Assembly: GCF_001113365.1 (NCBI RefSeq)
Contig: NZ_CKYA01000001.1
Coordinates: forward strand, 317,501-381,500
Length of the DNA stretch: 64,000 nucleotides
Reading direction: 5' to 3'
Origin: Streptococcus pneumoniae
GTDB taxonomy: Bacteria > Bacillota > Bacilli > Lactobacillales > Streptococcaceae
In this document: positions 45,401-53,590 of the stretch, piece after piece
Layout of the letters: each line of letters opens with the position of its first letter
How positions within the stretch are numbered: the first letter of the stretch is position 1
Notes under the pieces: model-generated
Seen by the model: only the letters and a program-made list of their open reading frames with translations
Told to the model about the DNA's origin: nothing
Databases searched by the model: none
Made by a program: the position numbers and the translations under genes

Positions 45401-48400
45401 TGTTAAGGATCCAGATGATGGAGACCCGACACAAGTCTTTACACTGAAAGTTCATGAAAAAGTGGTGCCAGTAACACCACCAACGCCAGATAAGCCAATC
45501 GAACCTGGAACACCAATTGATCCAACGACCCCAGTTGATCCAGACAAACCAAATGATCCAACCATCCCACGATGGACAGAGGACTTAGTGAAACAGCTGG
45601 ATACTAAGAAGGAAGTGACACGTACAATTACGTATGTGGACGAAGAGGGAGCTAAGGTCACCTATACAGCTAATGGTCAAGAAAAGACAGATGCAGTGAC
45701 AGATAAAGTAACCTTTACTAGAACAGCATTCATCAATGTCGTGACCAAAACCATTACTTATGGAGAATGGATGGCTGTAGATAATGACACTACATTTGAT
45801 GCGGTAGCATCTCCGATGGTTAAAGGCTATGTCTTAAAAGCCAACCAAGATACACAAGGTGGTTTGGTAGAGGCAAGTGGCGCAAGTGTAGTAGCAAGTG
45901 AAAACTTAACAGAAGCATCTGAAAATCAAAATGTTAAAGTTGTTTATACGAAGTTAGGTTCATGGATTCCGAAAGTCCCAGGTCAAGACACACCAACACC
46001 ACTGCCATATCCAAATCATCCTACTGATCCAACCAAACCAGGCGATCCAACAGATCCAAACATACCGAATGTCCCAGTGATTCCGTATGTACCAGGATAT
46101 ACACCGAAAATTGGGGAAACTCCATTACAACCAAAAGTTCCAGGAGACCCAACAAAAGGTTATATTCCGCCATCAGTACCAACAACACCAGGAACAGATA
46201 CAGAAATTAGCTATGTCCCTGATTCGCAACGAGCATTGGTCAAAGTGTACAATGTGAAAGATGGAGTGAAGATACCATTAGAAAACGATACTGTAGGCAT
46301 CAATGACGGTAAAACGGATCAAGCTATTCCAACTAAATCTTTAGAAGATAAAATCAAAGAGTTGGAAAAACGTGGATACACTGTTGATAACAAGGACTTG
46401 TTGAAAGGTAAAATTTTTGATAACCAAAAAGATCCGGAAAGTGGAGACCCGACACAGGTATATGATCTCCTTGTTAGAGAACGGATAAGCCTTGATACAG
46501 AGACAAAAGTAGTCACAAGAACGATTAAATACGTTAAAATTGAAGAACAAAATGGCGCAGAAGTAGAAGTTGAGAATGCACAACCAACCAATACTCAGAC
46601 TGTAAACTTTAGTCGTGACATCAGTATAAACTTGGCTACAGGTCGAATCAGCAATGGAAAATGGAGTGAAAAACAAATACTCGGAGAAGTGAAAACTCCA
46701 GTGTTAGAGGGCTATCTAGCGGATAGAGCCAAGGTAGAATCTCGTGAAGTAACAGGAGATAGTGAATCATTTGAGGAAAAAGTGGTATACAGAAAAATCG
46801 GTTCATGGATACCAAAAGTACCAGGAAAAGAAGAACCAACACCAATTCCGTATCCAAATGATCCAGATGATCCAACTAAGCCTAAAACTCCAGATTATCC
46901 AAGCACTCCGCCACAACCAGGTCAACCAGTACCGAAAGTGCCAGTGATTCCATACGTTCCAGGCTATACACCTAAGACACCAAACGGGACTCCATTAGTG
47001 CCGATAGATCCTGAACATCCAGAAAAAGGTTACAAGGTGCCACCAGTTCCAGAAACGCCAAATGATCCTAAGCTGGACACACCAATCACATATGAAGGAA
47101 ATCCGCAAAAGATTTTAATTAAAGTAGTTAATGTAACTACAGGGGTAGAAGTACCACTGGATAATGAAAAATTAGAATTTAATGGCAAATCAGGAGAAAC
47201 GGTTAAAGAAACAGATAAAAATTCTGTTGATGCTAAAATAACTTCACTGAGAAATCGTGGATACATTGTAGATACAGTAAATCCACTAACTGCAACTACA
47301 AAATATGACACAGAGTCTGACGATGGAAAACAAGAACCAACTCAGACATATAAATTAGTAGTAAGAGAAAAAATCTCAACAGATAAGGAATCTACAACTG
47401 TAACACGTACGATTAAATACGTTAAAATTGATGTTCAAGATGGAAATGAAGTCAGAACGGAACTTAATACGGAAAAAATCAAAACAAAAGTAGATAAGGT
47501 AGAGTTTTCAAGAAACACCACTACTAATGTAACAACTGGTTTAACAGAAATAGGTGCTTGGAATCATGAAAAACAAGAGTTCCCTAAAGTAGATACACCA
47601 GTTTTAGAAGGATATTTAGCAAATAAAGTGTCAGTACCTTCTAAAGAGGTAACGCCAGAATCTGATTCAATAGAAGAAGTAGTTGAATACAGAAAAATCG
47701 GTTCATGGGTGCCAAAAGTACCAGGAAAAGAAGAACCAACACCAATTCCGTATCCAAATGATCCAGATGATCCAACTAAGCCTAAAACTCCAGATTATCC
47801 AAGCACTCCGCCACAACCAGGTCAACCAGTACCGAAAGTGCCAGTGATTCCATACGTTCCAGGCTATACACCTAAGACACCAAACGGAACTCCATTAGTA
47901 CCGATAGATCCTGAACATCCAGAAAAAGGATATAAGGTGCCACCAGTTCCAGAAACGCCAAATGATCCTAAGCTGGACACACCAATCGAGTATACACCAG
48001 ATGGACAAAGAGCTATTGTCAAATTTGTTGTCATAGGCGAAGACGGAAAAGAAACGGAGCTTGAAACTTCAAGAATCACAGTTACTGGTAAGACTGGAGA
48101 GAAAATCCCAACAGAAAACTTTAATGATACATTGAAGAAACTAACAGGTGACCCAGTTAATAATGGTGACTACGAGTTAGTAGACAATCCTCTGAAAGAT
48201 GGAGCAACTTTTGATACCATAAAAGACCAAGAAGGAAAAGAACCATCCCAAGTCTTTGTTGTGAAGTTACGTCAAATCTATGTTATTCCACCGACACCGA
48301 GAATTGTCGAACGTCCAAGCGGTAATACTGTAGAAGTTGACGTGCCAAATAAAGATGCCGATACTTTATCTATTACATTTACAAAACGAAACAGTACTGA

Positions 48401-49250
48401 AAAAGAAACTATCGTTACGAAGAAAGATAAAGATGGTACGTGGAAAATTGAAAAATCTCCAGTTGGAGTCACTATCAATCCGACAAATGGTCGTGTTTAC
48501 ATTCCAAGTGAACAAGTTCAACCGAAGACATGGGTAGATACGCAAACAAAACATAAGTACAAACAAAGTAAGATTGTTAGTGTTATGCCGAATATTCTTG
48601 ATGTACCTAAATTTGAAGGAACAACAGAATGGATTGACGTAAATGGAAATGTCTTAAGACCAACTGAAGATGGTTTCCATGAGAAAGGTCGAATTGCAAA
48701 TCATGTTTGGTTGGAAAGTCGTTTGGAAGGAAATAAAGTCACACATATTTTCTTTGCAGGTTCTCCATCTGTAGACAAGCCAGAATATAAAATTACAGTC
48801 TGGTTTGATAAAGATGGTAATCCACTTAAACCAGACCAACCAGGTACTCATGAAGCTGGAAATATTCCGGGATACAGATATATTACAACTGTAACGATTG
48901 ATGGTATTACGATTCATAAATTTGAAAAGATACCGCCAGTTCTTCCTAACGAACCAATTCCAAATCGACCTGGGGAGCCAAACCCACAACCAAATCCAGA
49001 GCATCCAAGTGCTCCTACTCCAAGCCCAGAACTACCAAATCAAGAGACTCCAATTCCAGAACCAACTCCTGAACCTGAAACTCCAGTGAGTCCAGACCCA
49101 GAAGTTCCGACTGATGAGACAGGTAAGAGAGAGGAATTGCCAAACACAGGTACAGAAGCTAATGCTGGCTTAGCTGGGGCAGGATTCTTGACCTTGTTAG
49201 CAGGTTTGGGACTAGGATTCTTCAAGAAAAAAGAAGATGAGTCTGAATAA
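39489..49250 (+). CDS. Giant LPXTG surface protein with mucin-binding-type (MucBP/Mub B2-like) repeats
   Basis: A 3253-residue cell-wall-anchored adhesin. YSIRK-type signal peptide: QLKYSIRKVSVGAASVVIGA at residues 8-27. Residues about 150-900 are a unique N-terminal region without a recognised family. From about 945 to 2930 come six full repeats plus a seventh half. Each begins with a (D/N)PQ(K/R)xxVKVVN beta domain (about 1303, 1580, 1903, 2244, 2537, 2837), then a VTRTIxYVK domain ending G(S/T/A)W(V/I)PK(V/I)P, then a Pro-rich linker with PVIPYVPGYTPK. C-terminal modules (about 2937-3190) are shared with the next gene. A sortase LPNTG lies near 3217, then a hydrophobic helix and KKKEDESE. 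The fold family binds mucin glycans in other bacteria; the ligand here is unknown. The pneumococcal locus has a MucBP protein in this position as I recall. Confidence 0.93.
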   Translation: MNNSEKQLKYSIRKVSVGAASVVIGALYLLMGAGIAHAEGVESAREAERAANPTDPEQSGNGETGNKPDLSNTDAAANTYNAPVAENPLVAPKAAKPRRTKRELPDGDASNPSNGATGTESGENQPTGENSPVLDANRKGETVKTDQPGVHVPKDGEEGSDDKNAHLTFDTPGENATVEYMYKIIQNMPDDFQNNERSYLRNMNTLGDALRFDGNGNVTKDESGKQLQDGEIREINEFGGWKAINGGTFAIGKKNAQGYFTGWYTDKDGKRQEGGMLGSDALDRVYVHEQALDRRFKYMLMLAKGRTIANKEDKAQDRTTFDIKTANRVEDQAELDKLPVKEKEDILQHSPNIEGFNGIEKTFTAFSTKYGSRLKIDFVTGYISDYEGSKGTYRIVVKAIKKGATDDAPKVEETIYDHTINRIDGVVENEERYEQGVDLKAFNKVIKDALKAEYNKKVTALAKEKYKKEHGVTNPKVSQFAPLKPIIEKELAEKGETIVELPVDMGKLTAEIGKNGRETGKFKDLNLNINYATVANNLNNELKKIEDTEVKRNSPIWDVGTDAKAKDPDRVYKLLDFILPTAKKIIYHADTDQLELQTDPEKVTKHREKLKAELAEKETLLNATTDEEQKIKLKKEISGLKSAIGSTNAYTYLEARNGSQEAKILGSHMEATKQPSTSILIEDEYNKIKTNELAAKATNGLSKFTNYFVEEENITRSKVLPDEKLSEEITKEIGGDNDKLGKGGYFSTGDIPLDKDVVAYKIQVFAENEKRVGVNKQSPRLQYNLPILADFSVIQDTVEPSKEVAKRIIDKQIKENKIPKEKGDKIKEEIDKSKKTSEVRKAISGNVKVRYVNEQGQDIPLSDEDAKKVGEKSDNGTYLVEKEALIGSSYDVRSKQLRGIDTGEKKYRLKRSLDNTDGLYTNSAAVTGEVTSADKIVTFVYEEGEATKAKAVVHVMKQQDGGTTVELPEHKFNLETEVGEDFPSTDVDAKVAALKKAGYEIVSNTFTDGTADERKGDDKEDLDGQEPTQSYTITVQERTKEVTEPPTPNDPVDPEIPDGPKWPESGLKESDLTKEVTRTITYLKKESPDGAEEPSGIANKIDKVLFKRSATYNLVTKTVTYSDWKETKDTTHTLTNFPKVKTPLLKGYLADKKVVEEETATKPTEAGEVTDITRKVVYTKIGSWVPKVPDKEIPTPIPYPNNPDDPTKPKTPTYPETPETPGETPNPQPGDPGTPETPATPPVIPYVPGYTPKVPTDPTQPENPDTNPLKPLEPLDPNDPKKGYKVPEIPSDPKKNKEIEYVPNPQKILIKVVNITTGKEVEMPKEKLEFSGVSDQVVGDDNKTKVDDKIQALRQRGYTVESTNPITATTKYDRVDDATTGEPSQTYKIVVKEPISIDTDSKTVTRTIKYVKKDLVDGVETSTKAHETVTDSATFNREVKFNLVTGETTYGKWSEAQTLNKVASPVLTGYIADRAEVGEREVTATSEDIQEEVVYTKIGTWVPNLPAGETPIDPIPYPNHPTDPTKPGDPTPGVIPYVPGYTPKVGDKPLVPKNPKDLTEGYTPPTPTDPKPNTTVTYEPDPQKALVKVVNTTTGVEVHLPAEDVNLEGKTAEKISTEKVLAKIADLEKRGFVVDNKDEVVAEITKSSFDKQKDEEGKDPSQVFTLKVHEKVVEVTEPPTPNTPIDPDTPDDPNDPSIPRWTEELVNQLSLKKDVTRTITYVKKDTPNGEEIPDAKPTVTQTAHFKRTVKVNVATRKVVEYTDWTSTDKNLAEVKTEKLDGYVADKLSVASVTVDETSNNLVEKVIYTKLGAWIPKIPKGVVPPEGTDTDPKPYPNHPTDPTKPGDPTDPNVPNVPVIPYIPGYTPKIGETPLKPKVPGDPTKGYIPPVPTTPDEDTPITYEADPQRAVVKVVNVKEGKEIPLPNDTVAIDNGSTDADIPKDDVNKKITDLEKRGYVVENKDLLDNQKFDNVKDPDDGDPTQVFTLKVHEKVVPVTPPTPDKPIEPGTPIDPTTPVDPDKPNDPTIPRWTEDLVKQLDTKKEVTRTITYVDEEGAKVTYTANGQEKTDAVTDKVTFTRTAFINVVTKTITYGEWMAVDNDTTFDAVASPMVKGYVLKANQDTQGGLVEASGASVVASENLTEASENQNVKVVYTKLGSWIPKVPGQDTPTPLPYPNHPTDPTKPGDPTDPNIPNVPVIPYVPGYTPKIGETPLQPKVPGDPTKGYIPPSVPTTPGTDTEISYVPDSQRALVKVYNVKDGVKIPLENDTVGINDGKTDQAIPTKSLEDKIKELEKRGYTVDNKDLLKGKIFDNQKDPESGDPTQVYDLLVRERISLDTETKVVTRTIKYVKIEEQNGAEVEVENAQPTNTQTVNFSRDISINLATGRISNGKWSEKQILGEVKTPVLEGYLADRAKVESREVTGDSESFEEKVVYRKIGSWIPKVPGKEEPTPIPYPNDPDDPTKPKTPDYPSTPPQPGQPVPKVPVIPYVPGYTPKTPNGTPLVPIDPEHPEKGYKVPPVPETPNDPKLDTPITYEGNPQKILIKVVNVTTGVEVPLDNEKLEFNGKSGETVKETDKNSVDAKITSLRNRGYIVDTVNPLTATTKYDTESDDGKQEPTQTYKLVVREKISTDKESTTVTRTIKYVKIDVQDGNEVRTELNTEKIKTKVDKVEFSRNTTTNVTTGLTEIGAWNHEKQEFPKVDTPVLEGYLANKVSVPSKEVTPESDSIEEVVEYRKIGSWVPKVPGKEEPTPIPYPNDPDDPTKPKTPDYPSTPPQPGQPVPKVPVIPYVPGYTPKTPNGTPLVPIDPEHPEKGYKVPPVPETPNDPKLDTPIEYTPDGQRAIVKFVVIGEDGKETELETSRITVTGKTGEKIPTENFNDTLKKLTGDPVNNGDYELVDNPLKDGATFDTIKDQEGKEPSQVFVVKLRQIYVIPPTPRIVERPSGNTVEVDVPNKDADTLSITFTKRNSTEKETIVTKKDKDGTWKIEKSPVGVTINPTNGRVYIPSEQVQPKTWVDTQTKHKYKQSKIVSVMPNILDVPKFEGTTEWIDVNGNVLRPTEDGFHEKGRIANHVWLESRLEGNKVTHIFFAGSPSVDKPEYKITVWFDKDGNPLKPDQPGTHEAGNIPGYRYITTVTIDGITIHKFEKIPPVLPNEPIPNRPGEPNPQPNPEHPSAPTPSPELPNQETPIPEPTPEPETPVSPDPEVPTDETGKREELPNTGTEANAGLAGAGFLTLLAGLGLGFFKKKEDESE
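46791..47088 (+). repeat. Near-identical 298-bp internal repeat, first copy
   Basis: From AGAAAAATCGGTTCATGGAT through the Pro-rich linker to CTGGACACACCAATC, repeated exactly 900 bases downstream with only a handful of mismatches (for example GGGACT/GGAACT). It covers the GSW(I/V)PKVP end of one module and the whole linker. Confidence 0.95.
47691..47988 (+). repeat. Near-identical 298-bp internal repeat, second copy
   Basis: Second copy of the repeat at 46791-47088, offset 900 bases (300 codons), so the frame and module phase are kept. Confidence 0.95.
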
Positions 49251-49270
49251 TATCTAAAACGTTGCTTCCT

Positions 49271-49303
49271 GCCAAAAGTTAGATTCTTCATCTGGCTTTT
49301 GGC
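49271..49303 (+). terminator. Possible weak terminator after giant adhesin gene
   Basis: GCCAAAAG / CTTTTGGC stem with a 17-base loop but no T run; read-through into the next surface-protein gene is likely. Confidence 0.45.
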
Positions 49304-49352
49304 TCGGAGTCAACAACCTATAAACTAAAATAAATATAACATTGAGGAAAGT

Positions 49353-52300
49353 ATGTCAAGACAATCAACTAAGAATAAAAAATACGCTTTACGTAAAATC
49401 GGAAAATATTTCGGTTCCTGTGTAGTGGCTACTGTCATTACCCTAGGTGGTGCTGCAATAATGGCACCAAATCTGACAGTTTATGCTTCAGTGACTTTTG
49501 CAGGTGGGGAAGCTAATATTAGCGAGTTATCTAGTGCTACTGATGGTTACCAAGTTTTTGTTCCTAAAGGTAAAAAATATGTAAGAAATGATGATGTGGA
49601 TTATGATCCTAATGCTCAACCTAAATTGATCACAGAGGGTCATAATGGTAATAGTTTCATTTTAAAAGCAAAGCCAAATGAGAATTTGACAGAGGAAAAG
49701 ATAACAGAGCATTTTGAGGAAGAGGGTGATGAACTAGAAAATTTATTCACAAAATTATATGATGAAGATGGCGATGGTGAAGTTGATCCTAAGTATAAAA
49801 GAGCTGATGCTGATGCTATAAATAGAAATGCAGGTAAACCACTTGAGGATAACCCTAATTTTGTTGAACCTAAAGTGAGTGAAATTGACCCTAAGTATCC
49901 TCATCGTCTTGACTCAGGTATATATACTCCAGATAAAGATGACAGTAACCACGATGGTAAACCAGATGGGGCTAATGGTGTAATTGATAGTGATGATAGT
50001 GTCGTAGAATCGAATAAGCCTATAACGGTAGATCCAAATGCAGAAGAAAATGTGGTAAACGAAGACGGTACCGTTGTCTTATCTAAGTATTATCGTATCC
50101 ATGTGAATGAAGGAGAAGATGATGATAAAGTAGACGACGTTTACGAAATCGGAACAAAGCCGAAGGAAGAAGTAGAAATAACTCCTAAAACAACTCGTTA
50201 TGTAGGAGATCCTGATACTCCTTATAATACGAAAGTAACATCTGTTGATGGTCATGATGGTTCAGTTACCAAAAAGACAACCTATGATTTAGATGAGCGT
50301 ACAGGTCAGGTGACACCACACGAAACGATTACAGAGCGTGTAGACAAGGTAGATACCATTATCAAAGTTGGGAATAAACAAGTAACTACACAAGAAATTC
50401 CCATGACGGTTATTTATAAAGAAGATCCTACCTTGGAAGGTGGTAAGACAGTTGTAGATGTTGAGGGTGCTCCGGGAGAAAAGGAAACTACGACTGTTTA
50501 TGATGTGTCTGAGACAGATGGAAGTTTAAGCAATCCTCGGACTACAGAAAAGACAACGAAGGAAATGACTCCTAGAGTGGTTCGCGTTGGTACCAAACCA
50601 AAAGAAGTAGAGACACCTATTCCATCACCGATTACTTATGAAGCGAATCCAAACTTGGAGAAAGATGAAAAGAGAACCAAAACTCAAGGAATTCCAGGAA
50701 AAAGAATCCAAGAAATCACCTATAAGTGGATTCCTAACACGGATAAAGTTGAAGAAGTTCCAGGTGGTGATGGTGAAGAAGATCCAACTCCAACAGTTAT
50801 AGAAGTCGGGAATGTTGAGAAAGAAGTTGTTGAGACTGAAATCACAACTCGTTATATTCCTGATGAAACTAAAGATCGTGATAAACAAGAAGTGGTAACT
50901 CCAGGTTCAAAAGGGGTTCATACAAGGACTACGACTTATAGTGTTGATCCAAACACTGGTGAGACACATACTCCTGTTGTAACAGAAGACGATAAACCAA
51001 TGGAGCAAAAAGTAGTGAAAGTTGGTATCAAACCTGTAGAAAAAACAGAGATTATTGACATTACGACTAAGTATATCCAAGACCCAGACCTAGACTATGG
51101 AAAAACGGTTATTGACAATCCAGGTTCAGAAGGAAAAATTGTAACAACTACAACATATACTCTAAATGAACAAGATGGAACAACTACTGAAAATCAACCA
51201 ACTGTTCAAAAAACAGAAATGGTACAAAAAGTTGTTCGTGTTGGAGTAAAACCAAAAGTTGAAGTAACACCAATTCCATTCCCAACTCGTTATGAACGTG
51301 ATGACTCAGTTCCAAATGGACAAGAAGTTGAGACTGTAAAAGGTGTTGATGGAAAAACAGTCAAAAAGACAACGTATACGATGAATCCTGACACAGGTGT
51401 CGTAACACCAAATGAGCCTACATCAGACACAACTGACCCAGTGACACGTGTTGTTAAACGTGGTACACAACCAACAGAAACTGTAACACCAATCCCATCT
51501 CCTAAGAGATACGAAAAAGATCCAGAGCGCGAAAAAGGACAACCAAACCAAGAAGTCCCAGGTACACCAGGTACATCTACAACGACTACAACCTATGAAG
51601 TAGATCCAAAAACAGGTAAGGTCACAGAAAAAGTAGGTGATCCAGTTGTGGTAGAACCAACAGAAACTGTCATCAAAGTCCCAGCCAAGGATAAAGTAGT
51701 AACAGAAGAAATCCCAGTTATCACAGAGTATGAAGATGATCCAACTCTTGAACCGGGAACAGAAAAAGAAGTAACACCAGGTCAACCAGGTGAAAAAACA
51801 ACAACGACTACTTATACTGTAGATGGAAAAACAGGTGATATTACTGAAACGACTACAACTCAAATTACCAAAGAAATGGTAGAAAGAATGGTTAAGAGAG
51901 GACCAAAAGAAGGAACTCCAAGTCAACCTGAACAACCAACAAATCCTGCGGAAGCACCAGCTCAACCAGGACAGCCATCTGATCCTGAAGACCAACCAAA
52001 TCTTAAGGTAGCTCCGCCGACTATCGCTATTGTGGAAGAACCAAATAAAGCAAGCATTGAAGTCACAGCACCTAAGAAAGATGCGGATACGGTCAAAATT
52101 ACGTATCCTAAGAGTGATGGCTCTGGTAATGAAGTTCTAACTCTTACGAAGCAATCTTCTGGCGAATGGACTTTAGACAAACAACCTGAACATGTTACAT
52201 TAGACAAGAAAACAGGTACTGTAACCATTCCACGAGAATCAGTTGTCAATAAAGAAAAAGTCCAAGCTCGAGCCAAGCATAAAACGAGTGCTTATACTCC

Positions 52301-53021
52301 GTTTGTATACGCTGCTTTATCAATCGAAGCAGCAAACCCAGAGCATCCAGTAACGCTGTGGGTAGATACAGCAGGAACTGAGCTTAAGAAACCAGTAGTT
52401 GGTAAGAAAGAACTTGCTGGCGAAATTGCAGGCTACAAGTGGCTATCTAGTCGTTTAGAAGAAGGTATTTTGACGCATACATTTGAGAAAGTAGCGAATG
52501 GAACTCCAAGTTCACCAGAAAGCTCAACTAGTCATCCAATGACTCCATCAAGTTCGCCATCAACTTCAACGCCAGAAAAACCAAACAAAGCTGAAACTCC
52601 AGCGGTTCGTACAGTATGGCGCGATGAAAACGGAAAAGACTTGAAAGTGCCATCAGTTGATAAGCAAGAAGCAGGTGAAGTTCCAGGCTATGAATTTGTT
52701 GAGAGCCACCGTGAGGGAGATGACTTGACAGTTCATGTGTTTAGAACCAAGCAAGCTCAAATTCCTGCTGCAAAAGACCAAACTCCAAGTCCAGAACAGG
52801 CTGCAAGCCCAGTACCATCTAAAGTTTCAGAACAAAAAGGTGAAGCAGTGGCTACAGCTACATCAGAAAAGACAGTAGACAGTGCAACATCTACAAAAAC
52901 ATCTGATAAAGCAGAATTACCAAACACAGGTACAGAAGCGAATGCTAACCTTGCAACACTTGGACTCCTTGGAGCCCTTAGTGGATTTGGACTTCTTGCT
53001 CGCAAGAAAAAAGAAGACTAA
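49353..53021 (+). CDS. LPXTG surface protein with G5 domains
   Basis: A 1222-residue wall-anchored protein. The signal region has a YSIRK-like variant, YALRKIGKYFGSCVVATVIT (11-30). Residues about 130-215 contain two Asp-rich calcium-loop-like motifs (DEDGDGEVDPKYK and DDSNHDGKPDGANG). Eight G5 domains follow from about 270 to 850, each near 75 residues and ending V(I/V)xVG(T/N/I/V)KP-like; G5 domains bind glycans or zinc and form elongated stalks. After a Pro-rich linker, residues about 886-985 match a C-terminal module of the preceding protein (PKKDADTVKITYPK versus PNKDADTLSITFTK), then two W-D-x-x-G modules and LPNTG at about 1189-1193. It is 102 bases after the first adhesin gene; GAGGAAAG is its ribosome site. 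Confidence 0.92.
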   Translation: MSRQSTKNKKYALRKIGKYFGSCVVATVITLGGAAIMAPNLTVYASVTFAGGEANISELSSATDGYQVFVPKGKKYVRNDDVDYDPNAQPKLITEGHNGNSFILKAKPNENLTEEKITEHFEEEGDELENLFTKLYDEDGDGEVDPKYKRADADAINRNAGKPLEDNPNFVEPKVSEIDPKYPHRLDSGIYTPDKDDSNHDGKPDGANGVIDSDDSVVESNKPITVDPNAEENVVNEDGTVVLSKYYRIHVNEGEDDDKVDDVYEIGTKPKEEVEITPKTTRYVGDPDTPYNTKVTSVDGHDGSVTKKTTYDLDERTGQVTPHETITERVDKVDTIIKVGNKQVTTQEIPMTVIYKEDPTLEGGKTVVDVEGAPGEKETTTVYDVSETDGSLSNPRTTEKTTKEMTPRVVRVGTKPKEVETPIPSPITYEANPNLEKDEKRTKTQGIPGKRIQEITYKWIPNTDKVEEVPGGDGEEDPTPTVIEVGNVEKEVVETEITTRYIPDETKDRDKQEVVTPGSKGVHTRTTTYSVDPNTGETHTPVVTEDDKPMEQKVVKVGIKPVEKTEIIDITTKYIQDPDLDYGKTVIDNPGSEGKIVTTTTYTLNEQDGTTTENQPTVQKTEMVQKVVRVGVKPKVEVTPIPFPTRYERDDSVPNGQEVETVKGVDGKTVKKTTYTMNPDTGVVTPNEPTSDTTDPVTRVVKRGTQPTETVTPIPSPKRYEKDPEREKGQPNQEVPGTPGTSTTTTTYEVDPKTGKVTEKVGDPVVVEPTETVIKVPAKDKVVTEEIPVITEYEDDPTLEPGTEKEVTPGQPGEKTTTTTYTVDGKTGDITETTTTQITKEMVERMVKRGPKEGTPSQPEQPTNPAEAPAQPGQPSDPEDQPNLKVAPPTIAIVEEPNKASIEVTAPKKDADTVKITYPKSDGSGNEVLTLTKQSSGEWTLDKQPEHVTLDKKTGTVTIPRESVVNKEKVQARAKHKTSAYTPFVYAALSIEAANPEHPVTLWVDTAGTELKKPVVGKKELAGEIAGYKWLSSRLEEGILTHTFEKVANGTPSSPESSTSHPMTPSSSPSTSTPEKPNKAETPAVRTVWRDENGKDLKVPSVDKQEAGEVPGYEFVESHREGDDLTVHVFRTKQAQIPAAKDQTPSPEQAASPVPSKVSEQKGEAVATATSEKTVDSATSTKTSDKAELPNTGTEANANLATLGLLGALSGFGLLARKKKED

Positions 53022-53037
53022 AAACTCATAGTTTTTG

Positions 53038-53064
53038 AGAAGATGATTCGTCATCTTCTTTTTT
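53038..53064 (+). terminator. Terminator after G5 surface protein gene
   Basis: Nine-base stem AGAAGATGA / TCATCTTCT with a TTCG tetraloop and a run of T. Confidence 0.93.
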
Positions 53065-53102
53065 TGACTCTTTATCAACTGTAGTGTGGTGGAGAAAAGC
53101 TA

Positions 53103-53299
53103 ATACTCTTCGAAAATCTCTTCAAACTGCGTCAACGTCGCCTTGCCGTAGATATATGATACTGACTTCGTCAGTCTTATCTGCAACCTCAAAACGGTGT
53201 TTTGAGCTGACTTCGTCAGTCTTATCTACAACCTCAAAGCAGTACTTTGAGCAACCTGCGGCTAGTTTCCTAGTTTGCTCTTTGATTTTCATTGAGTAT
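53103..53299 (-). repeat. BOX element with two boxB units
   Basis: On the plus strand it runs from ATACTCTTCGAAAATCTCTT (boxA) through two boxB units, each with CTGACTTCGTCAGTCTTATC, to TTTTCATTGAGTAT (boxC). It is inverted relative to the BOX at 38967. Confidence 0.93.
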
Positions 53300-53310
53300 A
53301 AGATTAAGAA

Positions 53311-53438
53311 GAGGCTGAGAAAAAGCCTCTCAAATCAGAAAAATGCATAGTATCAGGTGTTCAAAACTTGAGACTATGCGTTTTATTGTGGGAAGATTTA
53401 CTTCATTTTCTCCGGAAGTTGAGTTTTGGCCCAGTCTC
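53311..53438. repeat. MITE-like element with terminal inverted repeats
   Basis: About 128 bp. Ends are GAGGCTGAGAAAAAG and GGCCCAGTCTC (imperfect inverted repeats). The core is a hairpin AATGCATAGTATCAGGT ... ACTATGCGTTTTATTG. The same element is present in opposite orientation at 57340-57470. I cannot name it. Confidence 0.7.
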
Positions 53439-53446
53439 TTTAAATT

Positions 53447-53554
53447 ATATGTTATCTTAAATTCAGAACAGAACATTATAACTTATAAAACATTGCTAGA
53501 AATTGATTCGACTTTACTATCCTATTTGTTCAGAGTTTATTTCCTTTTGCTATA
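53447..53554 (+). repeat. RUP-like element (degenerate)
   Basis: About 108 bp with AAAACATTGCTAGAAATTGA and TTTGTTCAGAGTTTATTTCC in RUP order and GCTATA at the right end. This and the preceding elements account for 53022-53590, where no gene is seen. Confidence 0.55.
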
Positions 53555-53590
53555 AAGTTTGAATTTCTTTTGTTTTTTCTACTCTTTTTA

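Noticed and set aside
39725..49291. Many minus-strand ORFs opposite the giant adhesin gene
   Set aside because: Pro/Thr/Asp-rich repeat codons leave the opposite strand open; compositions such as Trp/Phe-rich or Gly/Ser/Val-rich are typical shadow translations.
50625..51995. Minus-strand ORFs of 87 and 190 codons opposite the G5-domain protein gene
   Set aside because: They are shadows of the G5 repeats, rich in Phe/Trp/Cys, without start signals.
53084..53350. 88-codon open frame upstream of Rpn copy 5
   Set aside because: It lies in a BOX and a MITE-like element and has no ribosome site.
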